Assembly: GCF_005796185.1 (NCBI RefSeq)
Contig: NZ_VAHM01000003.1
Coordinates: 238,995 to 302,994, forward strand
Direction of reading: 5' to 3'
Length of the DNA stretch: 64,000 bases
From: Pseudarthrobacter sp. NamB4
Lineage (GTDB): Bacteria > Actinomycetota > Actinomycetes > Actinomycetales > Micrococcaceae
The first letter of the stretch is position 1. The number at the start of each line of letters is the position of its first letter. The translations under genes and the position numbers were made by a program. Shown here piece by piece: positions 1 to 8,403 of the stretch. The notes beneath the pieces were generated by a model. That model had not been told where the DNA came from. It saw nothing but the letters and a program-made list of their open reading frames with translations, and made no database searches.

Positions 1-558
1 GTTGATGATGCCGTTGAAATCGAACATAAAGAGCCAAAGCTGGGCCGTAACGGCAGTGGGGATGGCCCAGGGGACGAGCACCGCTGCACGGACCAGGCCG
101 CGGCCCTTGAAGGTCCGTGCCATGATCATGGCCATCCAGAAACCGAGGACGGTTTCAAAAGCGACGGTGATGACCGTGAACAGGAAAGTGGTTCCGGTGG
201 CAGTCCAGAACTGGCCACCCAGCGTACCGGGCGGGCAGGCCACGGTGCCGCCGCCCGGAGCGGCGCACTGCTGGCCCAGCCAGTTCACGTAGTTCTGGAT
301 GCCGGCCGGGCCGCCGGCAGTAAACAAGCCAGTGACGGGATCCAGGCCCGCATCCTTCTGGAAGGACATCACGATGGCGCTGATGATGGGGTAAACGATG
401 ACGACGCCCAGGGCGACGATGGTGGGTGCCAGCAGCCAGGAAGCCCACTTGCCCTGGCTCAGAATCCGGTTGTCTTCGCCTACGCCCTTGGGACCGTGAT
501 GGACCTCGGGCGTGCCCGACGCCGGCTTGACCGGCGTCGGGCCCAATTCGGTAGCCAT
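1..558 (-). CDS. Sugar ABC transporter permease (MalF-like), C-terminus outside window
   Basis: This is the first 186 codons of an inner-membrane permease of a carbohydrate ABC importer; the gene runs off the start of the window. A hydrophilic N-terminus (about 30 residues) is followed by a transmembrane segment (about 31-58), an extracytoplasmic loop, and two more hydrophobic segments (about 118-142 and 155-180) ending in a proline-rich stretch 'LVPWAIPTAVTAQLW', as is usual for MalF-type permeases. The start ATG lies only 6 bp after the stop of the binding-protein gene, so the two form one transcription unit. With the alpha-glucosidase gene opposite, an alpha-glucoside such as maltose, trehalose or isomaltose is the likely substrate; the exact sugar cannot be read from the sequence. 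Confidence 0.9.
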   Translation of the reverse strand, partial: MATELGPTPVKPASGTPEVHHGPKGVGEDNRILSQGKWASWLLAPTIVALGVVIVYPIISAIVMSFQKDAGLDPVTGLFTAGGPAGIQNYVNWLGQQCAAPGGGTVACPPGTLGGQFWTATGTTFLFTVITVAFETVLGFWMAMIMARTFKGRGLVRAAVLVPWAIPTAVTAQLWLFMFDFNGIIN

Positions 559-564
559 GGCTTG

Positions 565-1851
565 TTACGATCCTGCGCCGGCGGACTCGATCGACTTCTG
601 CATGTCGGCCAGGGCATCCTTGGCCGGCTTTTCACCCTTCAGGGCAGCGTAGGCGTTCTCCTGGATGGCCTGCGTGACCGCGGGGTAGAACGGGGTGACC
701 GGGCGGGGAACAGCGTTTTCGATGGAGGTCTTCAGTACCGGCAGGTACGGCAGCTTGGAAACCAGCTCCTGGTCCTCATACAGTGCGCCGAGGACCGGCG
801 CCAGCGAACCCTGCGTGGCGAAGAACTTCTGCTGCTCTTCCTCGACCAGGAACTTCACGAAGTCCAGGGCGGTTGCCTTGTGGTCCGAGTACACACTGAT
901 GGCTGCGCTGTGGCCCCCGAGGGAAGAAGCGCCGGGGCCGTCCTTGCCGGGCAGGGCAGCCATGCCCAGCACATCCTTCACCTGGGATGATCCTTCAGTG
1001 GTTGCCAGGTTGTAGACGTAAGGCCAGTTGCGCAGGAAGAGGAGCTTCCCTTCCTGGAAGGCGCGGCGGCTTTCCTCTTCCTGGTAGGTGATGGCTTCGG
1101 CCGGGATGTTCCCGTTCTTGAAGGCCTCCACCAGGTTGTTCAGGCCTTCCTCGGCCTCAGGGGTGTTCAGGTTCGGCTTGCCCTCGTCATTCAGGACGGA
1201 GCCGCCGGCGGAGTTGATGGCCTCGGAAGCGTTCACCGTCAGGCCTTCATACTGCTTGAACTGGCCGGAGTAGCAGCCGATGTTGTTCTGCTTGGCGATG
1301 GAGCACATCTCCATCATCTCGGCCCAGGTCTTGGGTGCTTCCGGGACCAGGTCCTTGCGGTAGTACAGGATGCCGCCGTCAGAGGAGACCGGTGCCGCGT
1401 AGAGCGTGCCCTTGTACGAACCGGCCTCGATGGTGGGTTCAAGCATGCCCTCGGTTTCAACAGCCATCTTGTCCTTCAGCGGCTGCAGCCACCCCTTGGC
1501 TGCAAATTCGGCGGTCCACACGACGTCGACGCTGGCCACATCGTAATCCGCGTTCTTGGCCTGGAAGTTCTGGACGAGGTCGTCATGCTGCTGGTCGGCC
1601 TGGTCAGTCTGCTCCTTGAAGGTGACCTTTTCGTCCGGGTGGGCGGCATTCCACTTTTCAATCAGCGGCCGCACCACGTTGCTGTTGTCCTTGCCCTGGA
1701 CGTAGGTGATGGGTCCCCGGCTGTCGAGATTGGCTTCGGCGTCACTGCCGCCTCCGGTGGTCCCGCCGCCACCTCCGCCGCCGCATGCGGTCAGGGAAAT
1801 GGCCAAGACGCCGGCGGTGGCAGCCGGAAGTAGGAATCTAGGGGTTTTCAT
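565..1851 (-). CDS. Extracellular sugar-binding lipoprotein of ABC transporter
   Basis: A 428-residue solute-binding protein (family 1) anchored as a lipoprotein. The signal peptide ends in the lipobox 'LTAC' with the acylated cysteine at residue 23, followed by a glycine-rich linker typical of actinobacterial lipoproteins. The body has the family-1 features 'SVDVVWTAEFAAKGWLQPL' and 'KLLFLRNWPY'. It captures the sugar outside the membrane and hands it to the permease encoded directly downstream. No ATPase (MsiK type) is present here, so it may be supplied by a shared gene elsewhere. The divergent neighbour is a GH13 alpha-glucosidase, which supports an alpha-glucoside ligand. Start chosen at the only ATG preceding the signal peptide. 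Confidence 0.92.
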   Translation of the reverse strand: MKTPRFLLPAATAGVLAISLTACGGGGGGGTTGGGSDAEANLDSRGPITYVQGKDNSNVVRPLIEKWNAAHPDEKVTFKEQTDQADQQHDDLVQNFQAKNADYDVASVDVVWTAEFAAKGWLQPLKDKMAVETEGMLEPTIEAGSYKGTLYAAPVSSDGGILYYRKDLVPEAPKTWAEMMEMCSIAKQNNIGCYSGQFKQYEGLTVNASEAINSAGGSVLNDEGKPNLNTPEAEEGLNNLVEAFKNGNIPAEAITYQEEESRRAFQEGKLLFLRNWPYVYNLATTEGSSQVKDVLGMAALPGKDGPGASSLGGHSAAISVYSDHKATALDFVKFLVEEEQQKFFATQGSLAPVLGALYEDQELVSKLPYLPVLKTSIENAVPRPVTPFYPAVTQAIQENAYAALKGEKPAKDALADMQKSIESAGAGS

Positions 1852-1951
1852 TAGCTTGAAGCTCCTCGCTGAGTGACAAGTAAGTCGACAGTGCGCTTGC
1901 TAGGTGAGGTTGATGTGGTGACGCTCACACTAGTAAGGTTGCGACAGGTAA

Positions 1952-1965
1952 TGCAAGCGTTTACA
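1952..1965. promoter_or_regulatory. LacI-family operator (predicted)
   Basis: The bases TGCAAGCGTTTACA form the near-palindrome TGyAAnCGnTTnCA typical of LacI/GalR-family operators. It sits in the 140-bp gap between the divergent sugar ABC transporter and alpha-glucosidase genes, 26 bp before the glucosidase start, where a repressor could control both. The regulator gene is not in the window. A related site lies upstream of levansucrase at 8092. Confidence 0.65.
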
Positions 1966-1991
1966 TCAAAAAGTTATCTGAGAGGAAGCAA

Positions 1992-3812
1992 ATGACCAAC
2001 CCGGCCGTTCCCACTGACAGCCCAGCCCGCCGGGAGTGGTGGGCGGACGCCGTCGTTTACCAGATCTACCCTCGGTCCTTCGCGGACGGCAACGGTGACG
2101 GCATGGGCGACCTGCGCGGTGTCATGGACCATCTGCCGTACCTGGAGCGGCTGGGGGTGAATGCCATCTGGCTTTCGCCCTTCTATAAATCGCCGCAGGC
2201 GGACGGAGGATATGACGTGGCCGACTACCGCCAGGTTGATCCCCTCTTCGGGTCCCTGGCTGACTTCGATGCCATGTTGCAGGAAGCTCACCGGCGCGGC
2301 CTGAAGGTGATTGTGGACCTGGTTCCCAACCACACCTCGGACGAACACGCATGGTTCCAGGCTGCGCTTGCTGCGCCACCAGGTTCTCCTGAAAGGGACC
2401 GCTATATCTTCCGCCAGGGAAAGGACGAGGTGCCGGGTTCCGGGGACGGCAACCGGGCACCGAACAACTGGAAATCAATCTTCGGCGGAGCCGCCTGGAC
2501 CAGAGTGACGGAAGCGGACGGATCCCCAGGGGAGTGGTACCTCCACCTTTTTGACACCAAGCAGCCGGACCTGAACTGGGAAAACCATGAAGTCCGGGAG
2601 GAAATGCGCTCGGTACTCCGCTTCTGGCTGGACCGGGGAGTCGACGGCTTCCGGGTGGACGTTGCCCACGGCATGGTCAAGGAACCGGGCCTTCCGGACT
2701 GGGAGGGCGTGGCGGCAATGGTTGAGGGCACCGCGGCGGACGGCAAAGTGGAAGTGAGAAGGGAACCCTCCCCGCCCGGCGACGCACCCGGAGCGCATAC
2801 AGACGCGGAGGAGCCGCACCGCGCCGTTTCCCCGGTTTATCCGCCCTCGCCTTTCTTCGACCAGGACGGTGTGCACGACATCTACCGGGACTGGCACCAG
2901 GTCCTGTCCGAGTACGGCAGCGACCGGATGATGGTGGCCGAAGCCTGGGTGGAACCAGCAGAGCGGCTTGCCCTCTACGTCCGGCCGGATGAGATGCAGC
3001 AGGCCTTCAACTTCGATTTCCTGATGGCGGGGTGGGATGCCGAGCGTATGGCGGAGGCGATTGAGGCGTCCCTGAAGGCAGGGGCTGCGGTGGGGGCACC
3101 CTGCACCTGGGTGCTCAGCAACCACGACACCGTCCGCCACACCACCCGCTTCGGCCTGTCCGATCCCACCACGTTCCCCAAGGGCATCGCAGCTGATGAC
3201 GAACAGCCGGATGCAGCGCTGGGGCTTGCACGCGCCCGGGCTGCTTCCCTGGTCGAGTTGGCCCTGCCCGGTTCCGCCTACCTGTACCAGGGCGAGGAAC
3301 TCGGGCTTCCAGAGCACACCACGCTTCCGGCCGAGGCGCGGCAGGACCCCACCTTCTTCCGCACCCACGGCGCGGAAACGGGGCGGGACGGCTGCCGGGT
3401 CCCGCTGCCGTGGGCGGCGGACAAGCCCGGCTTCGGCTTCGCGGAATCGTTCCCGGGCGAAGCCGCCCTGCCGTGGCTGCCGCAGCCGGAAAGCTTCGGC
3501 CCCCTTGCCGCCGACCAGCAGGATAAGGAGGAGGGCTCTACCCTGGAGCTTTACCGGGCGGCACTGGCCTTCCGGTCTGCCCGGCACCTTGGCGCCGGTT
3601 CGCTGGAATGGGCGGAGATCAACGCACCGGACAGTGGCCTGCTGGCCTTCCACAACGGAGACGTCCTGGTCCTGGCCAACATGGGATTCGCCTCGGCCCC
3701 CATCCCCGATGGCTATTCCGTGGAGCTCTTCAGCGGACCTGAGCCGTCGTCCGAGTGGGGACTCATGCATGAAGTGCCGGTGGACTGCGCGGTTTACCTC
3801 ACCAGGAACTGA
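1992..3812 (+). CDS. GH13 alpha-glucosidase (oligo-1,6-glucosidase / maltase type)
   Basis: A 606-residue cytoplasmic glycoside hydrolase that hydrolyses terminal alpha-glucosidic bonds of imported oligosaccharides. The (beta/alpha)8 barrel motifs are visible: 'DLVPNH' near residue 110, 'GFRVDVAHG' with the nucleophile Asp near 222, 'VAEAWVE' with the acid/base Glu near 317, and 'SNHDT' with the third acid near 378. The N-terminus 'VVYQIYPRSFADGNGDG' is diagnostic of the oligo-1,6-glucosidase branch. Start ATG has a GAGGAAG ribosome site. Residues about 247-287 carry a Pro/Glu/Ala-rich insertion that looks longer than in the homologues I remember. It is divergent from the ABC transporter and probably co-regulated by a LacI-type repressor. 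Linkage specificity is not predictable. Confidence 0.93.
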   Translation: MTNPAVPTDSPARREWWADAVVYQIYPRSFADGNGDGMGDLRGVMDHLPYLERLGVNAIWLSPFYKSPQADGGYDVADYRQVDPLFGSLADFDAMLQEAHRRGLKVIVDLVPNHTSDEHAWFQAALAAPPGSPERDRYIFRQGKDEVPGSGDGNRAPNNWKSIFGGAAWTRVTEADGSPGEWYLHLFDTKQPDLNWENHEVREEMRSVLRFWLDRGVDGFRVDVAHGMVKEPGLPDWEGVAAMVEGTAADGKVEVRREPSPPGDAPGAHTDAEEPHRAVSPVYPPSPFFDQDGVHDIYRDWHQVLSEYGSDRMMVAEAWVEPAERLALYVRPDEMQQAFNFDFLMAGWDAERMAEAIEASLKAGAAVGAPCTWVLSNHDTVRHTTRFGLSDPTTFPKGIAADDEQPDAALGLARARAASLVELALPGSAYLYQGEELGLPEHTTLPAEARQDPTFFRTHGAETGRDGCRVPLPWAADKPGFGFAESFPGEAALPWLPQPESFGPLAADQQDKEEGSTLELYRAALAFRSARHLGAGSLEWAEINAPDSGLLAFHNGDVLVLANMGFASAPIPDGYSVELFSGPEPSSEWGLMHEVPVDCAVYLTRN

Positions 3813-3830
3813 AGCTCCGGGTACTGGGGA

Positions 3831-4442
3831 TCAGCGGACGCGCTCGGCCCTGCTGAAGCGCGTCCGCGCCCCGGCACCAATATGGATGAGCACCGGAATC
3901 TTCCTGCCCACCACGGCCTCGAGTGCTTCGACCAGTCCGGCAACCTCGGCAGCGAGCAGATGCGGTGCCACGCCCTGCCGTGGCTGGAGGCGGACCTTCA
4001 GGGCCGGGGAACCCTTGACGTCATAGGTGACAACGGTGGCGCCGGCGAGGTCCGGCCTGCCGGCAAGGGCATGCTTGAGGGCCTGCTCAGCCACTCCCCC
4101 GCCGATCCGGACGTCGCCCGGAACGCTGCCGGGATCGTACTCGGCGGCGAGCAGGTTTGAGCGGCCTTTGCCCTGCTGGGCGATCCAGGCCACCATGAGG
4201 GCGATCAACACCAGCAGGGCAAGTGCAACCAGGATCCACAGCCAGCTCTCAGACCGGCCAGGGAACCGGGTGGCGTTGAAGGCCCCGTTGACAGTGTTCC
4301 AGACGCCCGCGGACCAGGAGTGCCACCATCCGGCAACTGCCGGCACTGAGGCCAGAAGCATCAGCAGTATGCCGACCGCCAGCAGCTTGAGGCCCAGAAC
4401 AGTTATCAGGATCCGGTTGAGGACGCTTGGCGTGCTGTTCAT
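3831..4442 (-). CDS. Asp23-associated membrane protein (AmaP-like)
   Basis: A 203-residue membrane protein at the end of the Asp23 operon. Two hydrophobic segments (about 8-38 and 68-88) form a hairpin, followed by a cytoplasmic domain of about 110 residues of the Asp23/Gls24-like fold ('VRLQPRQGVAPHLLAAEVAG'). In firmicutes AmaP anchors the Asp23 envelope-stress protein to the membrane; by position and topology this is the counterpart, which is an inference. Its start overlaps the stop of the upstream gene by ATGA, so it is translationally coupled. The region following its stop contains only the end of the convergent glucosidase gene. Confidence 0.75.
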   Translation of the reverse strand: MNSTPSVLNRILITVLGLKLLAVGILLMLLASVPAVAGWWHSWSAGVWNTVNGAFNATRFPGRSESWLWILVALALLVLIALMVAWIAQQGKGRSNLLAAEYDPGSVPGDVRIGGGVAEQALKHALAGRPDLAGATVVTYDVKGSPALKVRLQPRQGVAPHLLAAEVAGLVEALEAVVGRKIPVLIHIGAGARTRFSRAERVR

Positions 4443-5107
4443 GCCCCGATCACCCCGGACGGCGCCACATTGACCCGGACCTCCGGTGAGGGTTCGAGCC
4501 CCATGTCCCCCAGCTCGGCCTTCACTGCGGCCAGCACTCTGTCCTCGTGGACAGGCACCCCGGATGTGGGCCTGACATTCACCTGCACCTGCCGCTGCGA
4601 AACCACCACCATCACCTGTTCGGGTGTGACGTTGGCGGCGAGCCGCGCCCGGCGGGCCAGCGAGGACGCGATCACTTCGTCATCCACCACAACGGCGGGA
4701 CCTGCACCGCCCCGGCCGCGCGCCAGCACATGCCGTGCCCGACGTCCGGGCAGCACTCCGTGGAGGAAGAACATCAGGCCCAGCATTGCCAGTACGGCAC
4801 CGATGACCCCCAGCAGCAGCGGCGAAATTCCCGCAGGCAGGGCCATGATCCGTTGCGCGGCCACTTGGGGTTCAATGAGCCATGCCGGCTGACCGATGGC
4901 ATGCACGGCGGCTTCGAGCAGGCCATAGGCGGCAAGGGCCATGACCACGACGGCGGCAATGGTCGCCATCACCGCACGCGAGGAATGGGTTTCGCGGTAA
5001 ATGATCCGGTCCATGTCCGGTTCGTCCGCCCCCCGGCCCCCTGCTGACGCCCCGGGGCTGTCCGTACCGGCGTCTTCCGGGCGGGGACTTTGCTGGAGTG
5101 TATTCAA
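4439..5107 (-). CDS. DUF6286-type membrane protein of Asp23 operon
   Basis: A 222-residue protein of unknown biochemical function. The N-terminal 55 residues are hydrophilic; two transmembrane segments follow (about 46-68 and 93-117), then a cytoplasmic domain with 'VTPEQVMVVVSQRQVQVNVRP' character typical of the actinobacterial DUF6286 proteins that travel with Asp23. The start overlaps the upstream stop (ATGA) and the stop overlaps the next start (ATGA). It is presumably a second membrane partner for the Asp23-like proteins. The DUF number is recalled from family knowledge and not verified. Confidence 0.7.
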   Translation of the reverse strand: MNTLQQSPRPEDAGTDSPGASAGGRGADEPDMDRIIYRETHSSRAVMATIAAVVVMALAAYGLLEAAVHAIGQPAWLIEPQVAAQRIMALPAGISPLLLGVIGAVLAMLGLMFFLHGVLPGRRARHVLARGRGGAGPAVVVDDEVIASSLARRARLAANVTPEQVMVVVSQRQVQVNVRPTSGVPVHEDRVLAAVKAELGDMGLEPSPEVRVNVAPSGVIGA

Positions 5108-5484
5108 TGAACCCGGCCTCCTTCACTGATCCTGACGCCGCTGATCCTGATGTCCACGCGGCTCAGCCGCGCGCCGCTGAGTTCAGTCACGGTAGCGAGG
5201 ATGTGGGCCTTGGCGCTGAGGGTGCGGTCCCAGATGGAGCCACCGAGCGCATCAACCCGGCCAGGGTTGGAAGCCACCGTCCGCAGTGGCGGCACGCTGA
5301 TCGGCGTGACGAGGGACAGTGCCAGCAGCCCGTCGTCGTCGGTCCAGTCCGCCCTGACGTCCTGGCCGTCGACGCCCAGTGCCTGGGCGGCGGCGGCTTT
5401 CGCCAGGCTGGTCAGTGCCTGGGTGCTGATCCTGTTGTGGCCGTTGAGCACCCGGGCCCGCACGGCCGGCGCGGGCGAGGTCAT
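5104..5484 (-). CDS. Asp23/Gls24-like small protein
   Basis: A 126-residue soluble protein in the middle of the envelope-stress operon. The start used is the ATG at 5484 that overlaps the stop of the DUF2273 gene; a longer upstream reading frame exists but its extra 40 residues lie inside the DUF2273 gene. The sequence has an Asp23-like alternation ('ALTSLAKAAAAQALGVDGQD' then short beta strands 'LLALSLVTPISVP'), suggesting a divergent member of the same fold as the first gene. Function is inferred from context only: cytoplasmic partner of the Asp23 layer. Confidence 0.65.
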   Translation of the reverse strand: MTSPAPAVRARVLNGHNRISTQALTSLAKAAAAQALGVDGQDVRADWTDDDGLLALSLVTPISVPPLRTVASNPGRVDALGGSIWDRTLSAKAHILATVTELSGARLSRVDIRISGVRISEGGRVH

Positions 5485-5672
5485 GAGGACGAGCGCCGGC
5501 CGATGATGGCATCCAGCACGCCGCGCAGGTCCAGCTTTCCCTCGGCAGCACGGCCCAGCAGCGCGCCGATGGCCATGAAAAGCAGGGATACCAGGAAGCC
5601 CCACAGGCCGAACTGAAGGGACATGAAGGCGACGAAGGCGCCCATCGCCGTACCTGCCACGGTGAGATTCAC
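5481..5672 (-). CDS. DUF2273 small integral membrane protein
   Basis: A 63-residue protein made almost entirely of two hydrophobic helices ('MGAFVAFMSLQFGLWGFLV', then 'LFMAIGALLG') followed by a short polar tail 'LDLRGVLDAIIGRR'. This length, topology and tail fit the DUF2273 family, which is found next to Asp23 in firmicutes and actinobacteria and is thought to help place Asp23 at the membrane. Both ends overlap neighbours by ATGA, so it is translated with them. Easily missed because of its size. Confidence 0.8.
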   Translation of the reverse strand: MNLTVAGTAMGAFVAFMSLQFGLWGFLVSLLFMAIGALLGRAAEGKLDLRGVLDAIIGRRSSS

Positions 5673-6130
5673 AGCAGCCCCTCCCTTTCGGTAGAGCCGG
5701 CAGTGGCCGGTTTCACGGGAGGCGGCACGTAGACGTCCGTGACTTCCACATTCACTTCTATCACCTGAAGCCCCACCAGTTCCTCGACCGCACGGTAGAC
5801 GGCCGCACGCACTTGGTCGGCCAGCGAGTGGAGGGGCGTTCCGTAACTTGCGACCAGGCTGATGTCCACGGCCACCTGGGTTTCCCCGACTTCCGCGTGG
5901 ACGCCCGCCGCATGGTCTGAGCTGCCGACGGCATCGCGGATGGCGCCCAGGGCACGGGACGGCACAGTGCCCAGGGAATAAACGCCTGGAACTGCCCTGG
6001 CGGCGATCCCAGCCACCTTGGCAACTGCTGTCTCAGAGATAACGGTGCGCCCCAGTGCGGGCGCCGGAACAGGAACCGGGACACTTCGGCTCCGGATACC
6101 TGCATCGGGTTGTGGGTTCTGGTACTCCAT
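5669..6130 (-). CDS. Asp23/Gls24 family envelope stress response protein
   Basis: The first gene of the five-gene operon, 153 residues. It carries the family core 'TVISETAVAKVAGIAARAVPGV' (about 28-50), 'EVGETQVAVDISLVASYGTPL' in the centre and the C-terminal 'VEVTDVYVPP'. Asp23/Gls24 proteins are abundant cytoplasmic proteins that form a layer under the membrane and respond to alkaline or cell-wall stress. The short proline-rich N-terminus is an extension before the domain. The stop overlaps the DUF2273 start. No unambiguous promoter was found in the 120 bp upstream. Confidence 0.9.
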   Translation of the reverse strand: MEYQNPQPDAGIRSRSVPVPVPAPALGRTVISETAVAKVAGIAARAVPGVYSLGTVPSRALGAIRDAVGSSDHAAGVHAEVGETQVAVDISLVASYGTPLHSLADQVRAAVYRAVEELVGLQVIEVNVEVTDVYVPPPVKPATAGSTEREGLL

Positions 6131-6254
6131 CAGGCACTCCCCCTTCTGTTGTTTCCAACCCTATCCCTTGGTTGTGACTTAACGGCAGCAGGCAGGGATG
6201 CACGCAACACGCACATCCCCGCCTGAGTTTCATCTGCGTCTAGGGCAACAGCTT

Positions 6255-7853
6255 TTACTTGTAGTGGCCTTCGCCGCCAACCTTGACGTTGGTGGGCAGG
6301 TAGCCGAACGGGCCGAGGCCGTTCTGGCCGAAGCTGCGGTCCACCTGGGTCACGCCGTTCTTGAAGTTGATCTTCACGGTCGGGGACAGCGAACCGCCCC
6401 TCACACCGTTGACGTTGTCGATGAAGGACTGCACCAGGCCGTTGGGCTGCACGTAGTGGGAGTAGGCCTGGAACTGGCGGCCGTTCTGCTGGCTGGAGAT
6501 GGTCCCGCTCGGGTTGTTGGCCGGCAGGTTAAGGTCGGTGGGCGACCCGAGTGCCAGGCCGGAGTTGTTGACTGGCTGGTAGTCGGAGCGGACGCCGTCG
6601 CCCACGAAGCCATAGACGCCGTCCGGGCCGCGCATGCCGGCGGCGTAGGTGAACTGGTGGCTGATCGTGTACAAGTAATACTTGTTCTTGCCGTCTTCGT
6701 TCTGGATGAAGATCTGCGGACGCTCAGTCTGGTCGTTCACGCAGTTGGCGGAGAGGATCGGCGGCAGGAACGACCACTTGGTCAGGTCCTTGTTGTCCGC
6801 GACCGCGAGGCCCACGTTGCCGGTCTGGTACTGCGCGCCGGAGGCGTTCACGTCCGCAACGGACTCGGCCTTGGCGTCTCCCTCGCGGTAGCCCAGGTCC
6901 TCCTTGGTGCACTGGTATTCGCCGCGGTTGCCGGCGGTGTTGCCTTCGAAGACCATGAAGGTCTTGCCGGGGTGGGCGGGATCAGCGAATGTGAACGGGT
7001 CGCGGAACGCGAAACCCGGGTTCTGTTCCTTGGTCTGGTACATCTGGCCGTCCGGCTCAAGCAGCTTGGTGTGCTCGAAGCCGTCGAACCACACGCGCTC
7101 CCCGTTGGCGTGGATATTGCCCAGCGCCTTGGCGATGGCCGCGTCCGGCGCAATGCCGCCGCCGCCCGCGTTCCGCTCTGCAACATCGTGGAAGGTTGTG
7201 GCCGTGTAGAACACGTTGACGTGGTTGCCCTGCATCAGGCGGGTGGAGCCGGACCATTCGGTGTTGCCGATGGAGGAACCATCCACGAAGAGGTGTCCGC
7301 CGTAGTTCCACTTGTCCTTGGCCGGGTCGGCGTTGGTCCTGCGGAAGAAGAAGCCGATGCGGGCGTTCCAGTGGCGCTGGTCAAAGTTGTAGCCGGCGTG
7401 GCGGTCAGCGACGAGCGAGAAGATGACGTCATAGCCCTTGTAGCTGATCTGGTTGGCATTCTCGTCCGTCAGGGACCAGGTGTCCCAGACCCAGACATCC
7501 TTATTCATGCTAGGGAAATCCTCGGGGATTTCCGGCATGGTGACGTCCGGACTCATCGAGTTCTGCCCGGGCGTCACCGTGGTGTCGCTCTGCGCCATGA
7601 TCTGGCTGGCATCCGCGCGGGTCCACTTGGAGGTGAAGTCCGACGCCGGGTCGAACGCTTCCTGGGTGTGCTCGGTGGGGAGGGGGAACCCGGGGGTCGG
7701 GGCCGGCATCTGCTCGACTGCAGGGGGATCTGCGGGCTCATTCGCCCGGGCCGGCGGGACGGCAAGGAACGCCGAGGCTGCGACCGATGCCGCCAATGCT
7801 GCGGCGGCGGACCGCCGCCGCAGCATCCAGGGTAATTGGGGGTGCTTGTGCAT
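6255..7853 (-). CDS. sacB: Levansucrase / fructosyltransferase, GH68
   Basis: A secreted 532-residue GH68 enzyme that transfers fructose from sucrose to make levan or fructo-oligosaccharides. The start is the ATG at 7853, which precedes a classic signal peptide (basic 'MLRRRSAAAALAAS', then 'AFLAVPPARA'); the reading frame stays open upstream but that part is not signal-like. Catalytic motifs: 'VWDTWSLTD' with the nucleophile Asp near 123, 'RDPFTF' with the transition-state stabiliser near 283, and 'TERPQIF' with the acid/base Glu near 376. The typical GH68 C-terminus 'GPFGYLPTNVKVGG' is complete. A LacI-like operator lies 239 bp upstream. Levansucrase versus inulosucrase or invertase activity cannot be decided from the sequence. 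Confidence 0.93.
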   Translation of the reverse strand: MHKHPQLPWMLRRRSAAAALAASVAASAFLAVPPARANEPADPPAVEQMPAPTPGFPLPTEHTQEAFDPASDFTSKWTRADASQIMAQSDTTVTPGQNSMSPDVTMPEIPEDFPSMNKDVWVWDTWSLTDENANQISYKGYDVIFSLVADRHAGYNFDQRHWNARIGFFFRRTNADPAKDKWNYGGHLFVDGSSIGNTEWSGSTRLMQGNHVNVFYTATTFHDVAERNAGGGGIAPDAAIAKALGNIHANGERVWFDGFEHTKLLEPDGQMYQTKEQNPGFAFRDPFTFADPAHPGKTFMVFEGNTAGNRGEYQCTKEDLGYREGDAKAESVADVNASGAQYQTGNVGLAVADNKDLTKWSFLPPILSANCVNDQTERPQIFIQNEDGKNKYYLYTISHQFTYAAGMRGPDGVYGFVGDGVRSDYQPVNNSGLALGSPTDLNLPANNPSGTISSQQNGRQFQAYSHYVQPNGLVQSFIDNVNGVRGGSLSPTVKINFKNGVTQVDRSFGQNGLGPFGYLPTNVKVGGEGHYK

Positions 7854-8403
7854 TTTTGCTCTTCTCGCGGGGTTGAAACTGTTCGTGGAAGACGGGCTGA
7901 TGCCCTGGTCCTCTACGCAGGCGATCCCGACCACGGAGCGTCGTCGGGGACGCCGTTGTATCGGGACGGGACCTGAGTGCGGTCCCGGAAGCGAGTCCGG
8001 AAAGATCCGGGCCGGGGTCCACGGTAGCCAGCAGTGGAAGGACTGATCAAACCGTGTTTCAGCGGCGAAATAGGACCCTAAGGCCCGTGAGTGCAAGCGC
8101 TTACGCAACTTCAAAGCGCGCGCGTGCCACAACGGTTTGGCGATCGTCAAGTGTGTCCTGCCCGCCCGCTTTTTGAGCAAAATGTCACTCCTTGTCCACC
8201 GCCCGTTTACCACAAACGGACCTGGGGCCCGCAGCCACCGCGGTCACCGCCTCCCACCCTGGTGGTCAGCCGGTGGGGGTACTGCAGACGGTGCCCATGA
8301 TGCGCCTCCTGCTCCACGGGACAAAGTAAGGAGACAGATTTAGGGGACAACCAGGCAGGAAAAACCCTAAAGTTGTAGTGCCCGCTTACAACCAGAAGGC
8401 AAG
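7854..8403. other. 550-bp intergenic region between divergent levansucrase and beta-helix genes
   Basis: No convincing gene is seen. The levansucrase frame continues open to 8213 without a start signal, which reflects high GC. The stretch holds the LacI-like operator at 8092-8107 and the ribosome site (AGAAGGCAAG) of the downstream gene. Local AT-rich blocks at about 8125-8215 and 8340-8400 are possible promoter regions, but no clear -35/-10 pair stands out. Confidence 0.5.
8092..8107. promoter_or_regulatory. LacI-family operator (predicted) upstream of levansucrase
   Basis: TGCAAGCGCTTACGCA contains the perfect core AAGCGCTT and matches the operator at 1952 in 11 of its first 12 bases. It lies between levansucrase and the divergent beta-helix lipoprotein gene. 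The shared half-site TGCAAGCG suggests control by LacI-family repressors of sugar genes. Confidence 0.55.

Noticed and set aside
2475..3770. Long minus-strand open frame across the alpha-glucosidase
   Set aside because: No start signal or family features; the plus frame has the complete GH13 motif set.
6198..7835. Long plus-strand open frame across levansucrase
   Set aside because: Antisense shadow in high-GC DNA; the minus frame carries all GH68 catalytic motifs and a signal peptide.
7854..8213. N-terminal extension of levansucrase
   Set aside because: The extra 120 codons have no ribosome site and precede a normal signal peptide at 7853, so the shorter start is right.
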